This document shows, one piece after another, positions 25,084 through 35,306 of a stretch of DNA of 64,000 nt. Each line of letters starts with the position of its first letter. Position 1 is the stretch's first letter. The notes below the pieces were generated by a model. It was not told where the DNA came from. It ran no database searches and saw only the letters and a list, made by a program, of their open reading frames with translations. The DNA comes from Pezicula radicicola. Its lineage: Eukaryota; Ascomycota; Leotiomycetes; Helotiales; Dermateaceae. Location of the stretch: positions 559,975 through 623,974 of the forward strand of contig PDUO01000016.1 of NCBI GenBank assembly GCA_003008705.1, read 5' to 3'. Made by a program: the position numbers and the translations under genes.

Positions 25084-25505
25084 AAGGACTGGTTGTGCGC
25101 AGCTATGAAAATTAATGATTGGGTTGGGCGTTTTAGGCATGGAGTTTCAGATTGAGATTTCTGGACGACATACCCCTGTTATTTGGCGTACGGAATGGAG
25201 TACGGGTCTACGGAATTTCTTGACGATGGATGATAATGGCCTCCAGAAGGTGGATTTGCAATGAATAGCCTGTTGACAGTTGCACGCGATCGTGGACAAG
25301 ATTATGAGTGCAACGGGATATTGAGTGTATCAGAAATACAAATGATTCTGATGTTCATCTCTTTGGGAAGGGTGAGACCTGATGCTCATAAAAATGTAAT
25401 ACTCGTGAATCGGCATTCCTCGAATACGATACTTCAAGCTTTATAACAACTTTTCAATTTTCCAATTGACGCTCGTAATATTAGGACCCTCAAAATCAAT
25501 CGCTT
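25084..25505. other. Convergent intergenic region
   Basis: 422 bp between the converging H4-variant and PMP3-type genes; 3' flanks only. No feature seen. Confidence 0.5.
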
Positions 25506-26100
25506 TCAACCCCTCCAGACGACTGTCTTGCTCCTCTGGCTCTTGCTTCTTTTCCTCCTCAACTCCTTTTCTTGCCGACGTTGCTCGGCCTCCCAAAGCT
25601 CCTTCACGTGAGCATTAGATGCATCGCCATTCCAGACCCTCTCACTATATATGAAGGATTTCCTGCCACCGGGATATCTCCCTTTGGCTACCTTTCGCTT
25701 CCTCCAGAAATAAGTCCAGGTTACATAAAAGCCATGAATATGACCTGGGATAACGCCAGCTATGAAAAGCAAGGTGTTGATAAGTACGTCTGCACCAACA
25801 CCTGCAACTAGCCTGAGAGTAAAGTCAGTGATTGTTAGAAGGGTGACTCTCTTGAGGAGCTTGATCGCTGAGCAGCTGAGGCAAATGTTTTGAGCAGAGA
25901 CTTCGAGAAAAGATGGTCTACCTTCTCAAACAGCTGCTTGAGTGGGAACGTTGATGTTTTCTAGCTAATTTGCTTACATTACAGCTAGAGGAGGACCTTA
26001 GTGTGTTAGAATTCAGAGTACTTCAATGGGTCTAGAAGAACTCACAGAACATGTTGATGAGAGTGCTACCAATCTTTTCACAAGATATCATTCCCCCCAT
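25506..26100 (-). CDS. PMP3/RCI2 (UPF0057) family membrane protein
   Basis: Exons 26100-26046, 25996-25978 and 25812-25506 give 126 aa. The joined core reads INMFCPPLAV, then LVAGVGADVLINTLLFIAG and VIPGHIHGFYVTWTYF: the two short hydrophobic segments and PP and G(A/C)D signatures of the PMP3 proteolipid family. A basic tail follows (RKRKVAKGRYPGG), then a K/R/E-rich stretch, longer than the roughly 55-residue yeast Pmp3. PMP3 proteins affect plasma-membrane potential and salt tolerance. The middle exon is only 19 nt; skipping the AAAACATC block in intron 2 gives the family consensus, so I left that block out. The N-terminal residues are less certain than the core. Confidence 0.82.
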
Positions 26101-26891
26101 GTTGAAGGTCGTGTAAATTAGCCTTTCGTCTTTTGAAGGAATACACCAATCCTAGAACACTATGCATGTGCGAAAGTACGTTACGTTAATGTCTTTGTTC
26201 TCTTGAAAAGTGTACCCATTTTAAGAAGATATATATGTATAAAGGTCTAGACATGGTGTGGCTGAAGAGATCTTATCAAATCTGGGGTTCTCATAACTTG
26301 GTCAGGACCCTGGCTGAACGATGATGCAGACTCGCATGCTTCGTTTGCAAGCGAGGAAATGGCTCAAGGGGACTAAATAAAAGCAGCACGTACTGTACCT
26401 AGTACCTTTTGGACCTTTCCTCAAAGACAAATTTAGTGAGCGCTCAGGTGAAACATGTGGCTCTTATTCATTAGAGGCTTGAAATTGTATGTATAGATCG
26501 AAAGCTGCGGAGGCCCAATCCCAAAGTCTTCTCATCCTAAATCCATCGAAATCAGGCTTCAGGGTGACTAGTGAGGGGGTTTGGAAGTTCCAGGTTGGGG
26601 ACCGTTCAAGACGCCGCTTTTCCTTCGACCACAGCGCATGGAACGGATGTTCAAGGGTAAAAACGATGCGCTTGGAGCGAGCTATCGATGAAGATAACAA
26701 ATTTTCCACAGAGATCAAATTCCGACTAGCGACTTGCAGAGAAAGCGTGAGCTCTTAGATGATCACGTTTTTAGCTGAACACACGTGATCACGCGTTCAA
26801 GCATCAGGAGACTGTTTCGGATTCTGGTCAACAAGCGACGCGTTCCCCCATCCTTCTGCATCCGTACAACACCAACCCATAGCCGCCCATC
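26101..26891. other. Divergent intergenic region, PMP3-type / Rad5-like
   Basis: 791 bp holding both promoters. Overlapping open frames exist on both strands at 26464-26758 but neither has a motif or splice partner. Confidence 0.5.
26791..26796. promoter_or_regulatory. ACGCGT (MCB-like) box upstream of Rad5-like gene
   Basis: The palindrome ACGCGT, identical to the MluI cell-cycle box bound by MBF in yeasts, lies 96 bp upstream of the start. It adjoins a CACGTG E-box at about 26782-26787. MCB boxes commonly drive G1/S expression of replication and repair genes, which fits the downstream gene; regulation here is inference. Confidence 0.4.
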
Positions 26892-29800
26892 ATGTCTCTC
26901 GGCAAGCGTCCACACTCTGTCGTCGACCTGACCGGCGATGAAAACCCCAGTCCTACACGCAAGCGCAGCTCGCAGCCTCAAGCCAGCCAATCCCTCACTC
27001 GTGACAACTTTCAGCAGGAATGGAACATTGGTTCAACACAAGTTGAGGGCAATGAGGAAAATGACCTAGTTGATCTAAGTCAACAAGACGCAGATGAAGG
27101 CTTTGGTTGGACTTGTGTTGGTGCAATTGACGGGAAGATTGTTGGTGTTCGTTATTATAACGGCCATGCTACTCTTGGAGAAGCCGTATTGATAAAGAGA
27201 GGTAAATCTTGTGACCACTCAACTAAATACTCAAAATTAACAGCATATCCAGAACCTTCTAATCCGTATGACTCAAATGCTATCAGAATCGACAATGTTC
27301 AGGGGACTCAAATCGGTCATCTTCCTCGTAATCTAGCCGAAAAGCTTGCCGGCTTTCTGGTACATTGAATTATGCTTGTGATTATGAGATCTCTGCTAAT
27401 GTGCCTAATAGGACCGTAGACAGATTGTACTTGAGGGTAGGTATGATGTTTTTTTTTCCCGTAGAGAAACTCTCTAGCCTTGGGGGGGTTTTGTCTACAC
27501 ATACCAAGATTTATGTTCCGGAATTAATGAACTGACTTCAAAATCTTGAATTACAGGAAACCTTTCCGGGGAAAAGGGTTATTATGATTGTCCGGTCCAC
27601 CTAAAAGTCTTTGGGCCCATGGAACCTAGTGCTCGTCAAGCTTTGGAGAATAGGTTGAAGTCCGAACGAGTTCCAATCAAGAAGAGAGGCGTGGCAGCTC
27701 CAAAACCACCCAAACAGGCTATTCCCAACCCACCAACTGGAAGAAGAGAGATGGGCTTCCAGAGCTCGCAGTCAGCCAGCAGCGGTCGATCAGCTCCTCT
27801 CCCGCAACCAGAGCTAGACCTCCAGCATTTTGTGAATAATGCCGAGCGTTTCAGACCGCGAGATATCGAGAAGCTCGCCGAGGAGTGGGGGGTGCCAGAA
27901 GAAATGCTTGCAAAAATGCCAATGGCCGAGCAGCCCAAGGGTCTGGTGTCTGTCCTTTTGCCCTATCAAAGACAAGGTGGAACTACCCTTTCCTAGTCGG
28001 TTACTCATTGTTCCGAAACAGTTGAGTTACTCCTGATATTTCTAGAACAAGTAAACTAACTCCAAGTTTCTTGGCATAGGGCTAGCCTGGATGCTGTCAA
28101 AGGAAGATCCGATTCTGCCAGCTGAGGGATCCACAGAGGTCGTTCAACTCTGGAAGCGTTCACCAGAGCGTCCAAAATTCTTCCAGAATATTGCAACACA
28201 ATACACTGCAACAAACCCGCCTATGCTTGCTAAGGGCGGGATCCTTGCTGATGACATGGGACTAGGCAAGACCCTACAAGTCCTAAGTCTTATTCTCGAA
28301 GGAGGTCCGGGATGCACCTTGATTGTAGCTCCAGTCAGTGTGATGTCAAATGTACGTATTCCCAGATTCAACCATATTTTCTATAAGTCCCTTTTTTCCG
28401 ATCATAGTACAGAGATCACAAAAGGTGCTTTGTTCAATGCTACAAGCATTACTCACCGATCACGATATCGCCCTAGGGTTGTAATTGCAAATGCAGAAGC
28501 ATCAGGATGATGAAGTCTGATTATTTCAGTAACTTGCTTAATGGCAAAGATTTGAGGTTTTTGTCCCCAGCGCAGAGCATGTCCATCCTCTAATGAATGC
28601 CGTGCGAATTGGTTTGTAAGTGATCATTTTGATTAGGGAAAGTGAGTCACTTAAGTCAAGTGGGCTGCTCAAGTGAGTTGCTCAAGTCCATTTCATATCT
28701 CAATAAATAGCTGTTCAAAATGATCTCTTACAGAGCAACCTATACAGTAGCCTAGTTTCTGCAGCCTAGCCAAGTAGCCTCTCGTCCCTACCTTTATTGA
28801 CACTTTGTATTTCCATTGTTCACAGGGCAAAGTAATGCTGACTGGATGATTACCAATAGTGGGTGCAGCAAGCGGAAAGACATATCAAAAGCGAAAATTC
28901 CTTGAAGATTCTAACCTACCATGGAAGTTCTCGTAAAAGGTTAACTAACAAGGACTTTGCAGAATATGATGTTGTTATCACGACCTATGGTACACTAAGC
29001 ACAGAGTTCATTCCTAGAGGTGCTACAGGCCCTGTAACAGTGCCTACCGAACACGGCCTCTTCTCCATGAACTGGCGTCGGGTAGTTCTTGACGAGGGCC
29101 ATACGATTCGCAACCCCAATACCAAGTCCGCTCTGGCAGCTACAAGTCTATTAGCAAACTCGCGATGGGCGTTAACCGGAACCCCAATGTAAGTCAAAAT
29201 ATCCAGAGAAGTTCTTCTAATGAAAATATTGCTCTTTGTTCGGGAGGCGATGTTGAAGCTCTCATCTGCGTTCTAGAACAAGTAAACTAACTCCAAGTTT
29301 TTATGTATAGTGTCAACACAATCAAAGACTTATACTCCATGCTCAAATTTCTTCAAATTACTGGCGGTCTGGAGCGCCTCGAGCTGTTCAATGCTATTAT
29401 CTCCAGGCCACTAGCTGCCGGTGATCCCAACGCTGAGATGCTTCTACAGACTATCATGCGAACGATGTGTTTGCGAAGGAAGAAGGACATGAAGTTTGTC
29501 GATCTCAAATTACCCGAGCTTTCTGAATATGTTCACCGGATTCAGTTCCGCACAGATGAGAAAAAGAAGTATGAAGCATTACTGTAAGTGCAACCTAAGT
29601 TCCACCATATGGAATTCTAATTGACTATCTAGGGCCGAGGCGAAGGGAACTCTGTCGAAGGCTTTGGCTGGGAAGGGTAAAAAGGGCGAGAACACGTATC
29701 GCCATGTCCTCGAGATTCTGCTACGACTTCGCCAAGTGTAAGTCTCTGCTCTGAGCTACAGGCTATATGGTGGTCGATGCTAATGCTCCACCAGATGCTG

Positions 29801-30782
29801 CCATTGGAAACTTTGTAGTTCTCGTGTAGCAGACCTGCTTTCGCTCCTTGAATCTGAGGAAGGACAGACTGTCCAGCTCAATGACGAGACACGCCTTGCT
29901 TTACAAGCTTTACTCCAGATTAGCATTGAGAGTCACGAAGACTGTGCGATCTGCCTCGAAGAACTTCATAACCCTGTAATTACAACCTGCAGACATGCGT
30001 TTGGCAAGGAGTGTATTGAACGTGTTATTGAGACACAACACAAATGTACGTCCTCAATTCTTCGGAATAGAACTACTCCTGTCGAGTTCGTTATTAATTA
30101 CCCCAAAATCATATTTGACTTACTACAAGAGTAAACTAACTCGAGGCTTGTGACTGTAGGTCCTATGTGTCGTTCCGAGCTGAAAGATGCTGATTGCTTG
30201 GTTCACCCTGCTGTTGAAGAAACCTTCGTTGAAGAGGAGGAAATTGATGTCGATACTAAGAGCAGCAAGACTGAAGCCCTTATGAGTATTCTGGCTGCTA
30301 GTCGAAAGGACCCATTGTCAAAGGTCGTCATTTTCTCACAGTGGACGTCCTTCCTGAACATTATTGAAAAACAAATCAAGGACGCAGGCTACAAATTCGC
30401 CCGGATTGACGGGACCATGACAGCAGCATCTCGCGATGCTGCGACTAGAGCTCTTGACTCGGACCCTGAGTGCAAGATTCTTCTTGCTAGTTTAGCGGTA
30501 GCAAGCGTCGGACTTAACCTAGTTGCTGCAGACACAGTCATTCTTGCAGACTCTTGGTGGGCTCCGGCTATTGAGGATCAAGCTATTGATCGTGTGCATC
30601 GACTTGGGCAGACCAGGCCTTGTACTGTGTGGCGACTGGTAATGGAAGGTAGTATCGAAGAGAGAGTATTGGGAGTCCAAGCCGAGAAGAGAGAGCTAGT
30701 TGGTAAGGCGTTCAAGGAAAAGGCAAAGGGTGGCAAGGAGAAGACTACGAGAATGGGTGATATCCAAAAGTTACTGTCTTGA
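26892..30782 (+). CDS. Rad5/HLTF-type SNF2 helicase with HIRAN and RING domains
   Basis: Nine exons (26892-27359, 27412-27436, 27557-27976, 28080-28351, 28860-29188, 29311-29583, 29633-29737, 29795-30045, 30160-30782) join in phase to 921 aa. In order: a HIRAN domain (about 70-190; VGVRYYNG, NPYDSNAIRIDN), SNF2 ATPase with Walker A DDMGLGKT (about 362-369) and DEGH box, a C3HC4 RING inserted between the ATPase lobes (CAIC at 681-684, CPMCR), and helicase C with SQWTSFLNIIE, VGLNL and DRVHRLGQTR. This arrangement defines the Rad5/HLTF ubiquitin ligases, which promote PCNA polyubiquitination and template switching at stalled forks. It is shorter than yeast Rad5 and nearer HLTF (about 1000 aa), so it may be the SMARCA3-like paralogue. 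Intron 4 is 508 bp, unusually long; introns 3, 5 and 8 share branch-region sequence. Confidence 0.93.
28040..28069 (+). repeat. Shared intron-end block, copy 1 (intron 3)
   Basis: A 30-nt stretch identical to 29271-29300. It contains GTAAACTAACTCC and lies 10 nt before the 3' splice site of intron 3. CTAAC is the likely branch site, 19 nt before the intron end. Confidence 0.85.
28640..28688 (+). repeat. Dispersed AGTTACTC-type repeat inside intron 4
   Basis: Tandem units GTGAGTCACTTAAGTCAAG and CTCAAGTGAGTTGCTCAAG within the 508-bp intron 4 of the Rad5-like gene. Related to the copies at 31178, 33169, 45074 and 48068. Confidence 0.75.
29271..29300 (+). repeat. Shared intron-end block, copy 2 (intron 5)
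   Basis: The second copy of the 30-nt block, also 10 nt before its 3' splice site. A shorter 13-nt part (AGTAAACTAACTC) recurs in intron 8 at 30130-30142 with the same 19-nt branch-to-acceptor spacing. Confidence 0.85.
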
Positions 30783-31592
30783 GAGCCAGCTCTATTTTGT
30801 GCAGAATTAGTAGGTTTCTTGCTTGTTTTCAAGTAGTCGTGTATTTGAGCTTGGATTTGGCTCGGGATTGTATTAAAACCTTCGCTAGATGGCACTTTTC
30901 TTTTAGGTTGTCGACAGTATTGCTAGAGGAAAACGCGAGCTTTTGTACCAAAATAATTTCATAGCTTGTATCAACATAAGTTTTCATTCTATAATACTCT
31001 AAAATGCAAGTGAAACATAAGTTTGACTACACAGTTGCAAAGGGACTTACAACTTCCCTCGCGCTCTTGCGGCATCACTTCTTACAGAAACTAAAAATCC
31101 ACTAGTAAATAATGTATGTCACTACCACATGACCACATCTAGGAGTCTAAAATAATAGTCACATAGCAATGTAGTAGCTTAAGTAACTTGGCTTGAGTAA
31201 CTTGGTTTGAGTAACTTACTTGGCTTGAATAGCTCACTTAACTTAGATATCTCAATCTATCCTAACAAAACTGAACTCAAATAACTACGTAACTACGTTC
31301 CCAGGTTTACCACCCAACTAACGCTTATCTCGACTACCACATAATTACCTCTTCTTTTCTGTTTTGCCTAAGCAAGTTGGTTGCCTCTACTCAAAAACTG
31401 TCCGCTCCCGTTGATCTTAATAGAATACTCAAAGTGCTTATGGCCTCTAGTGCTCTCTTAATACAGATGCCAAAGTAATCTGCAAAACAGTACAACAGTT
31501 TAATAAATACCACATTCTAAATTTTCTATACGAACCTAAATATTTAATGGGTATACAGTCTTTCCAGAACGCCACGAAACGAAGGACAAAGT
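30783..31592. other. Convergent intergenic, AT-rich
   Basis: 3' flanks of two converging genes; AT-rich, no open frame of note. Contains a repeat cluster at 31178-31250. Confidence 0.5.
31178..31250. repeat. Dispersed AGTTACTC-type repeat cluster
   Basis: Five or so tandem units such as CTTGAGTAACTTGGTTTGAG and TAACTTACTTGGCTTGAA (reverse-strand form of the family), in the AT-rich 3' flank between converging genes. Confidence 0.75.
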
Positions 31593-32819
31593 CTATATCA
31601 GCTCATCCTCACTCTTATCACCATCCAAATCCAAAATCAAAGCATCGTCCTCTTCCTGCGTCCTTGTAACAGCAGATGCAACACCCTTTACATCCTCATC
31701 CAACTCCACGCTGTCAGCCAACAAGGCTTCATCCTCCTCAGTGTAGACGCCTTCTCCATTTTCAGCAGCCGTATGTTCGTCAGTACTTTCATACTTCTCT
31801 TCTCGACGTCCGATTATGACGTTCCCCGCAACCAGCATGGCGGCTCCTAACCACCAGAGGGGAGGTAGTGACTCAGTAAAGATAAAGAAGCCGAGGACGG
31901 CGGTAATCATAAAATTGGAGGACGTGTTGATTATGGAGACTTGGACTGTCGAGGTTCCACGGGCGAGGGCCTTGGTGAAGAGAGTCCACATCTACGAATT
32001 CAGTTAGCGATTGAAGAGAGGGAGAGGGGTAAAACTTACAACACCATTGAATATTAAATTCAAGCCGAAGAACATCTACACATGTGAAAGTTAGTAAAGA
32101 AGTAGGAATGGTACCCTTCTCGGGTTACTATTCATGTTGAAGATGGGCGCTAGAAGAACTCACAGCTCGAATAATAACTTCGACTACCTTCTCACCATTC
32201 CCAAGGCCCAGCAAATTCGCAATTGAGGTTGCAAAGCTTGTCGTCAATTCAGTCGTTGTTCTACAACCATGTTGTTAGTCAAGTGCGAGGTAAGTGACAT
32301 ATGCGCATCGCCTGTTTGGATGCGGCATCTGAGCGGTGGACATGGGGGCGTTGACAACGGAACCGCTGCAAGCTGTCTGATCTTTTCGTTGGGAGATCGC
32401 AGTGCACAAAGAAAAGGTAGCAGAAAAAGTACAAGAAAGGCTCAACATGAAAATATGAAAATCCGGGAATCCGGGAGGAGTGCCTTGGGTGATATACATA
32501 GAAGGGGAGAAACATACAACTTGGCAAATACACCATTGAAGGCAGCACAAGCACCACTTGCCACGGCCAAAATAATCCATTGCGATTTGCGACTCTGTTT
32601 GGAGAGATCCATATCTTGTGCAACTGTGGCATCGACGTTGTCTTGGTCCACGAGCGTGGAGGAGTATGACGACGGAGGTAAACCATGTGCCAAGAGCGGA
32701 CGGCTGGGGTCGTCTCCGTCCTCTCCTTTGCTGGTGTCCATCATTGTTGCAGTGTCGTGTGAAAGGGGATTTGAAGACGACGATGACTTGGAGGCCTTTG
32801 TTTGTCTTTGCCGAAGCAT
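31593..32819 (-). CDS. EamA/DMT-type transporter, TMEM42-like
   Basis: Exons 32819-32518, 32260-32164, 32075-32040 and 31991-31593 give 277 aa. After a polar N terminus the membrane part begins with KSQWIILAVASGACAAFNGVFAKL. It continues through FATSIANLLGLGNG, MFFGLNLIFNGVMWTLFTKAL, VSIINTSSNFMITAVLGFFIF and LWWLGAAMLVAGNVIIG: about four helices, a half-size member of the drug/metabolite transporter superfamily, as in TMEM42. The C-terminal 80 residues are acidic and probably cytosolic. Substrate unknown. The second half resembles the EamA repeat end (STVQVSIINTSSNF..TESLPPLWWLG..LVAGN). Exon 3 is only 36 nt but in frame. Confidence 0.85.
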
Positions 32820-33498
32820 AGTGAAGAGGGAAAGCACTGGCTTGGCTACGTAGCATCTAAGTATTAATGATCAAGCTCAATGGTCAATTGCGCCGACTAC
32901 AGCGCGTCTTTTGAGACGTGTTTGGATTGTTCCTTCAGCGAGAGGGACGTCCGCCAGTCTACCCGGTCCAGAACAAGGCCGAGGTGCCAAGCTTTAAGCA
33001 GGTACGCAACACAACTCTCTCAAGATATCTATCTACATAACCTGCATTTCTTCAAGTCATCTAGTTTCCATCATTAAACCTCTAGAAAGTGATCATCTTG
33101 ATGTTGCTAGCGCTTTCGATGGCGTAAGTTGTCCAACTAATGTCGCTATGGAAATATGGTCCTACCTCCAAGTCAAGTGAGTTACTCGAGTCCAGTTACC
33201 AAGACAGTTCCAAAAGGAGCAAATAATCGTGATTTAACACCGTTGTATTGATCATCAAGAACCGTTTATGTTCTCTATGCACCTTATGAATAGGTGTATT
33301 TCCCATTTGACCTGTCCCCAGAATTTCCACAAACGCCCCCAACCCACAGCCAAGTGTCCATGTAAATGCAAAACCACGAAAGATAATACCGCTTCTCAAC
33401 CCTTCCCGTCTGAGAGCTTAAAATCACATCTCAAGCCAGCCAGTCGCAGCGAAATAAACTCAAGCCCAGATTGATTCGCGGGATTTGAATGGTTGCGC
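32820..33498. other. Intergenic, transporter promoter and TFIIA 3' flank
   Basis: 679 bp without a supported gene. It includes a short dispersed repeat copy at 33169-33200 (CAAGTCAAGTGAGTTACTC). Confidence 0.5.
33169..33200. repeat. Dispersed AGTTACTC-type repeat, short copy
   Basis: CCAAGTCAAGTGAGTTACTC followed by GAGTCCAGTTAC: one and a half units of the family, intergenic. Confidence 0.65.
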
Positions 33499-33968
33499 CT
33501 ATGGTGCATCGCCAGGTTTCTTGCTGTTACAGCTCACGATCTTAACCTTGTCGGCCTGGACGGTTTGCGACGAATTCTCCATCTTGAAGACGACGTCCTT
33601 GATCAAGAAAGTCCAAACCTCGTCGCAGAACCGGTAGGTGTCAAGATGGCCCTGTAGTCCAAGCTGTCAGCCTCTGCGCCACCGTTTCTTTCACGCTATG
33701 TGCCTGCCCTTGGAAAGTGGATTTACCTTGAAAGTCAATCTCGCCTTCACCTTCTCGCCCAAGACCTCAGAAATGCTCCGATCGAAGTTCGCCAGGATCT
33801 TCATGGCCAATTGAGGCTCGATGCGGCGCTCGCTGATCAGATCATCCAGAGTGTCTGTCAGAGCCATGCCGATGCTAGAAATGATATTAGTAGGGGTAGC
33901 AAAGTGTGTAGCAAGTAGGCACAGTACCTGCTACGGCGATAGAGCTCGTAATAGGTATTGGTCGTCAT
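33499..33968 (-). CDS. TOA2: Transcription initiation factor IIA small (gamma) subunit
   Basis: Exons 33968-33928, 33874-33727 and 33651-33499 give 113 aa, the normal size. The sequence [20 protein letters not shown], then [39 protein letters not shown] and [20 protein letters not shown] is the four-helix plus beta-barrel TFIIA gamma pattern. With the large subunit it stabilises TBP on TATA DNA in RNA polymerase II preinitiation complexes. It is divergent from VMA16 with only 241 bp between start codons. Confidence 0.96.
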
Positions 33969-34209
33969 GGTGATGGTGACGACGTGGGTTGAAGGAGGGT
34001 AATGGTCTGTATCGCAACAGTCCCCGCGAATATGCCTGGAATCCTTAGCGTCAGTTTGAGCCTCAAAGAGTCAACGAGCGCTAGCTACGGTGACCCAAAT
34101 TTCGCTTCTTGAACAGCTTGACGATGATGCTTTGCCGAATGTGAGAGCTTCAAATCACTTCATTCCCTTACCTTTCAACTGTCGCTTCGTCTTTCATCCA
34201 ACCGCCAAG
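33969..34209. promoter_or_regulatory. Short divergent promoter, TOA2 / VMA16
   Basis: 241 bp between outward-reading start codons must hold both core promoters and 5' UTRs. No distinct site can be named. Confidence 0.6.
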
Positions 34210-35012
34210 ATGAGTCTCAGTTATGGAGTTGGCAGTGCTACGACAGCACTGGCGGTGGTTGGAGCTTGTAAGCACTGCTTGGATGGTCTTGAATGGCCGC
34301 CTCAAACTGACACCTGCTAGATATGCTCTTCAACGGCGACGGCGAAGCTTTCAATGTACGTAGCTAATTTGCCCCATCGGATGTGTCGCAGACTGATATT
34401 ATGGATAGGTCGGGAAATTTCTCGAGGATGTATCTCCGTACGCGTGGGCAAGTTTGGGCATAGCGTTGTGCATTGGGTTATCAGTTGTTGGAGCAGCTTG
34501 GTAGGTTCTGTACGGCTTCCGCGGCATAGACAAGGGCTCATGAAATCAACAGGGGAATCTTCATTACTGGGTCCTCAATTCTCGGTGGAGGAGTCAAAGC
34601 CCCCCGCATCCGAACCAAGAACTTGATCTCCATTATTTTCTGCGAGGTTGTCGCTATCTACGGTGTCATCATGTCCATTGTGTTCTCTGCGAAGGTTAAT
34701 GCCATGGACTCGGAGAACGTATTCTCAGGAAGCAACTACTACACTGGTTTTGCCCTATTCTGGGCGGGAGTGACAGTTGGCATGTGCAACCTGATCTGTG
34801 GTGTATCCGTGGGAATTAACGGAAGTGGTGCTGCTCTGGCTGATGCAGCAGACCCCAGCTTGTAAGTGCAGCTTTATATGTGGCTCGAATTACTGCTAAT
34901 GGATCTTAGATTCGTAAAGATTCTAGTTATTGAGATCTTCAGCTCTGTCCTTGGTCTATTTGGTCTCATCATTGGCTTATTGGTATCTGGTCCTGCTGTG
35001 GACTTCAAGTAA
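34210..35012 (+). CDS. VMA16: V-type H+-ATPase proteolipid subunit c''
   Basis: Exons 34210-34267, 34321-34355, 34409-34500, 34553-34861 and 34910-35012 give 198 aa. The membrane ring subunit pattern is plain: [27 protein letters not shown] with [27 protein letters not shown], containing the proton-carrying glutamate in [11 protein letters not shown], then [34 protein letters not shown] and [22 protein letters not shown] with a second acidic residue in the last pair of helices. It is longer at the N terminus than c/c' subunits, as expected for c''. The V-ATPase acidifies the vacuole and endosomes. Confidence 0.96.
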
Positions 35013-35306
35013 AGACATGGATTGGACACGTGATAGTGTAACGTTGAAGACCTAAAGGTCTACAAATCCAAGGGCAGTCATATTATGTATATCATCCAAT
35101 CGGGAGTCGATGAATGGCGTTTAGGTAGACGCGGATGTTAAACAAGTGCATTGGGTGCTTCTGGGTCAAAAGTCTGCATTGCTCTAGAGTAGTAGTGCTA
35201 GACTGTATGTAAAATATCCACTATCGTTGTACCAAGGCAAACGCAAGAGTTCATCTCTGCAAGGTTGCATAAAGGTTTGCCAAAGATATTCAGAGTACCA
35301 ATGGAG

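Noticed and set aside
25813..25977. A possible extra exon in intron 2 of the PMP3-type gene
   Set aside because: Its inclusion puts a Ser/His-rich stretch in the middle of the conserved PPLAV..VAGVGAD core; skipping it restores the family sequence in frame.
26464..26758. Overlapping open frames of 84 and 89 codons on opposite strands
   Set aside because: They exclude each other, have no motif and lie in a divergent promoter region.
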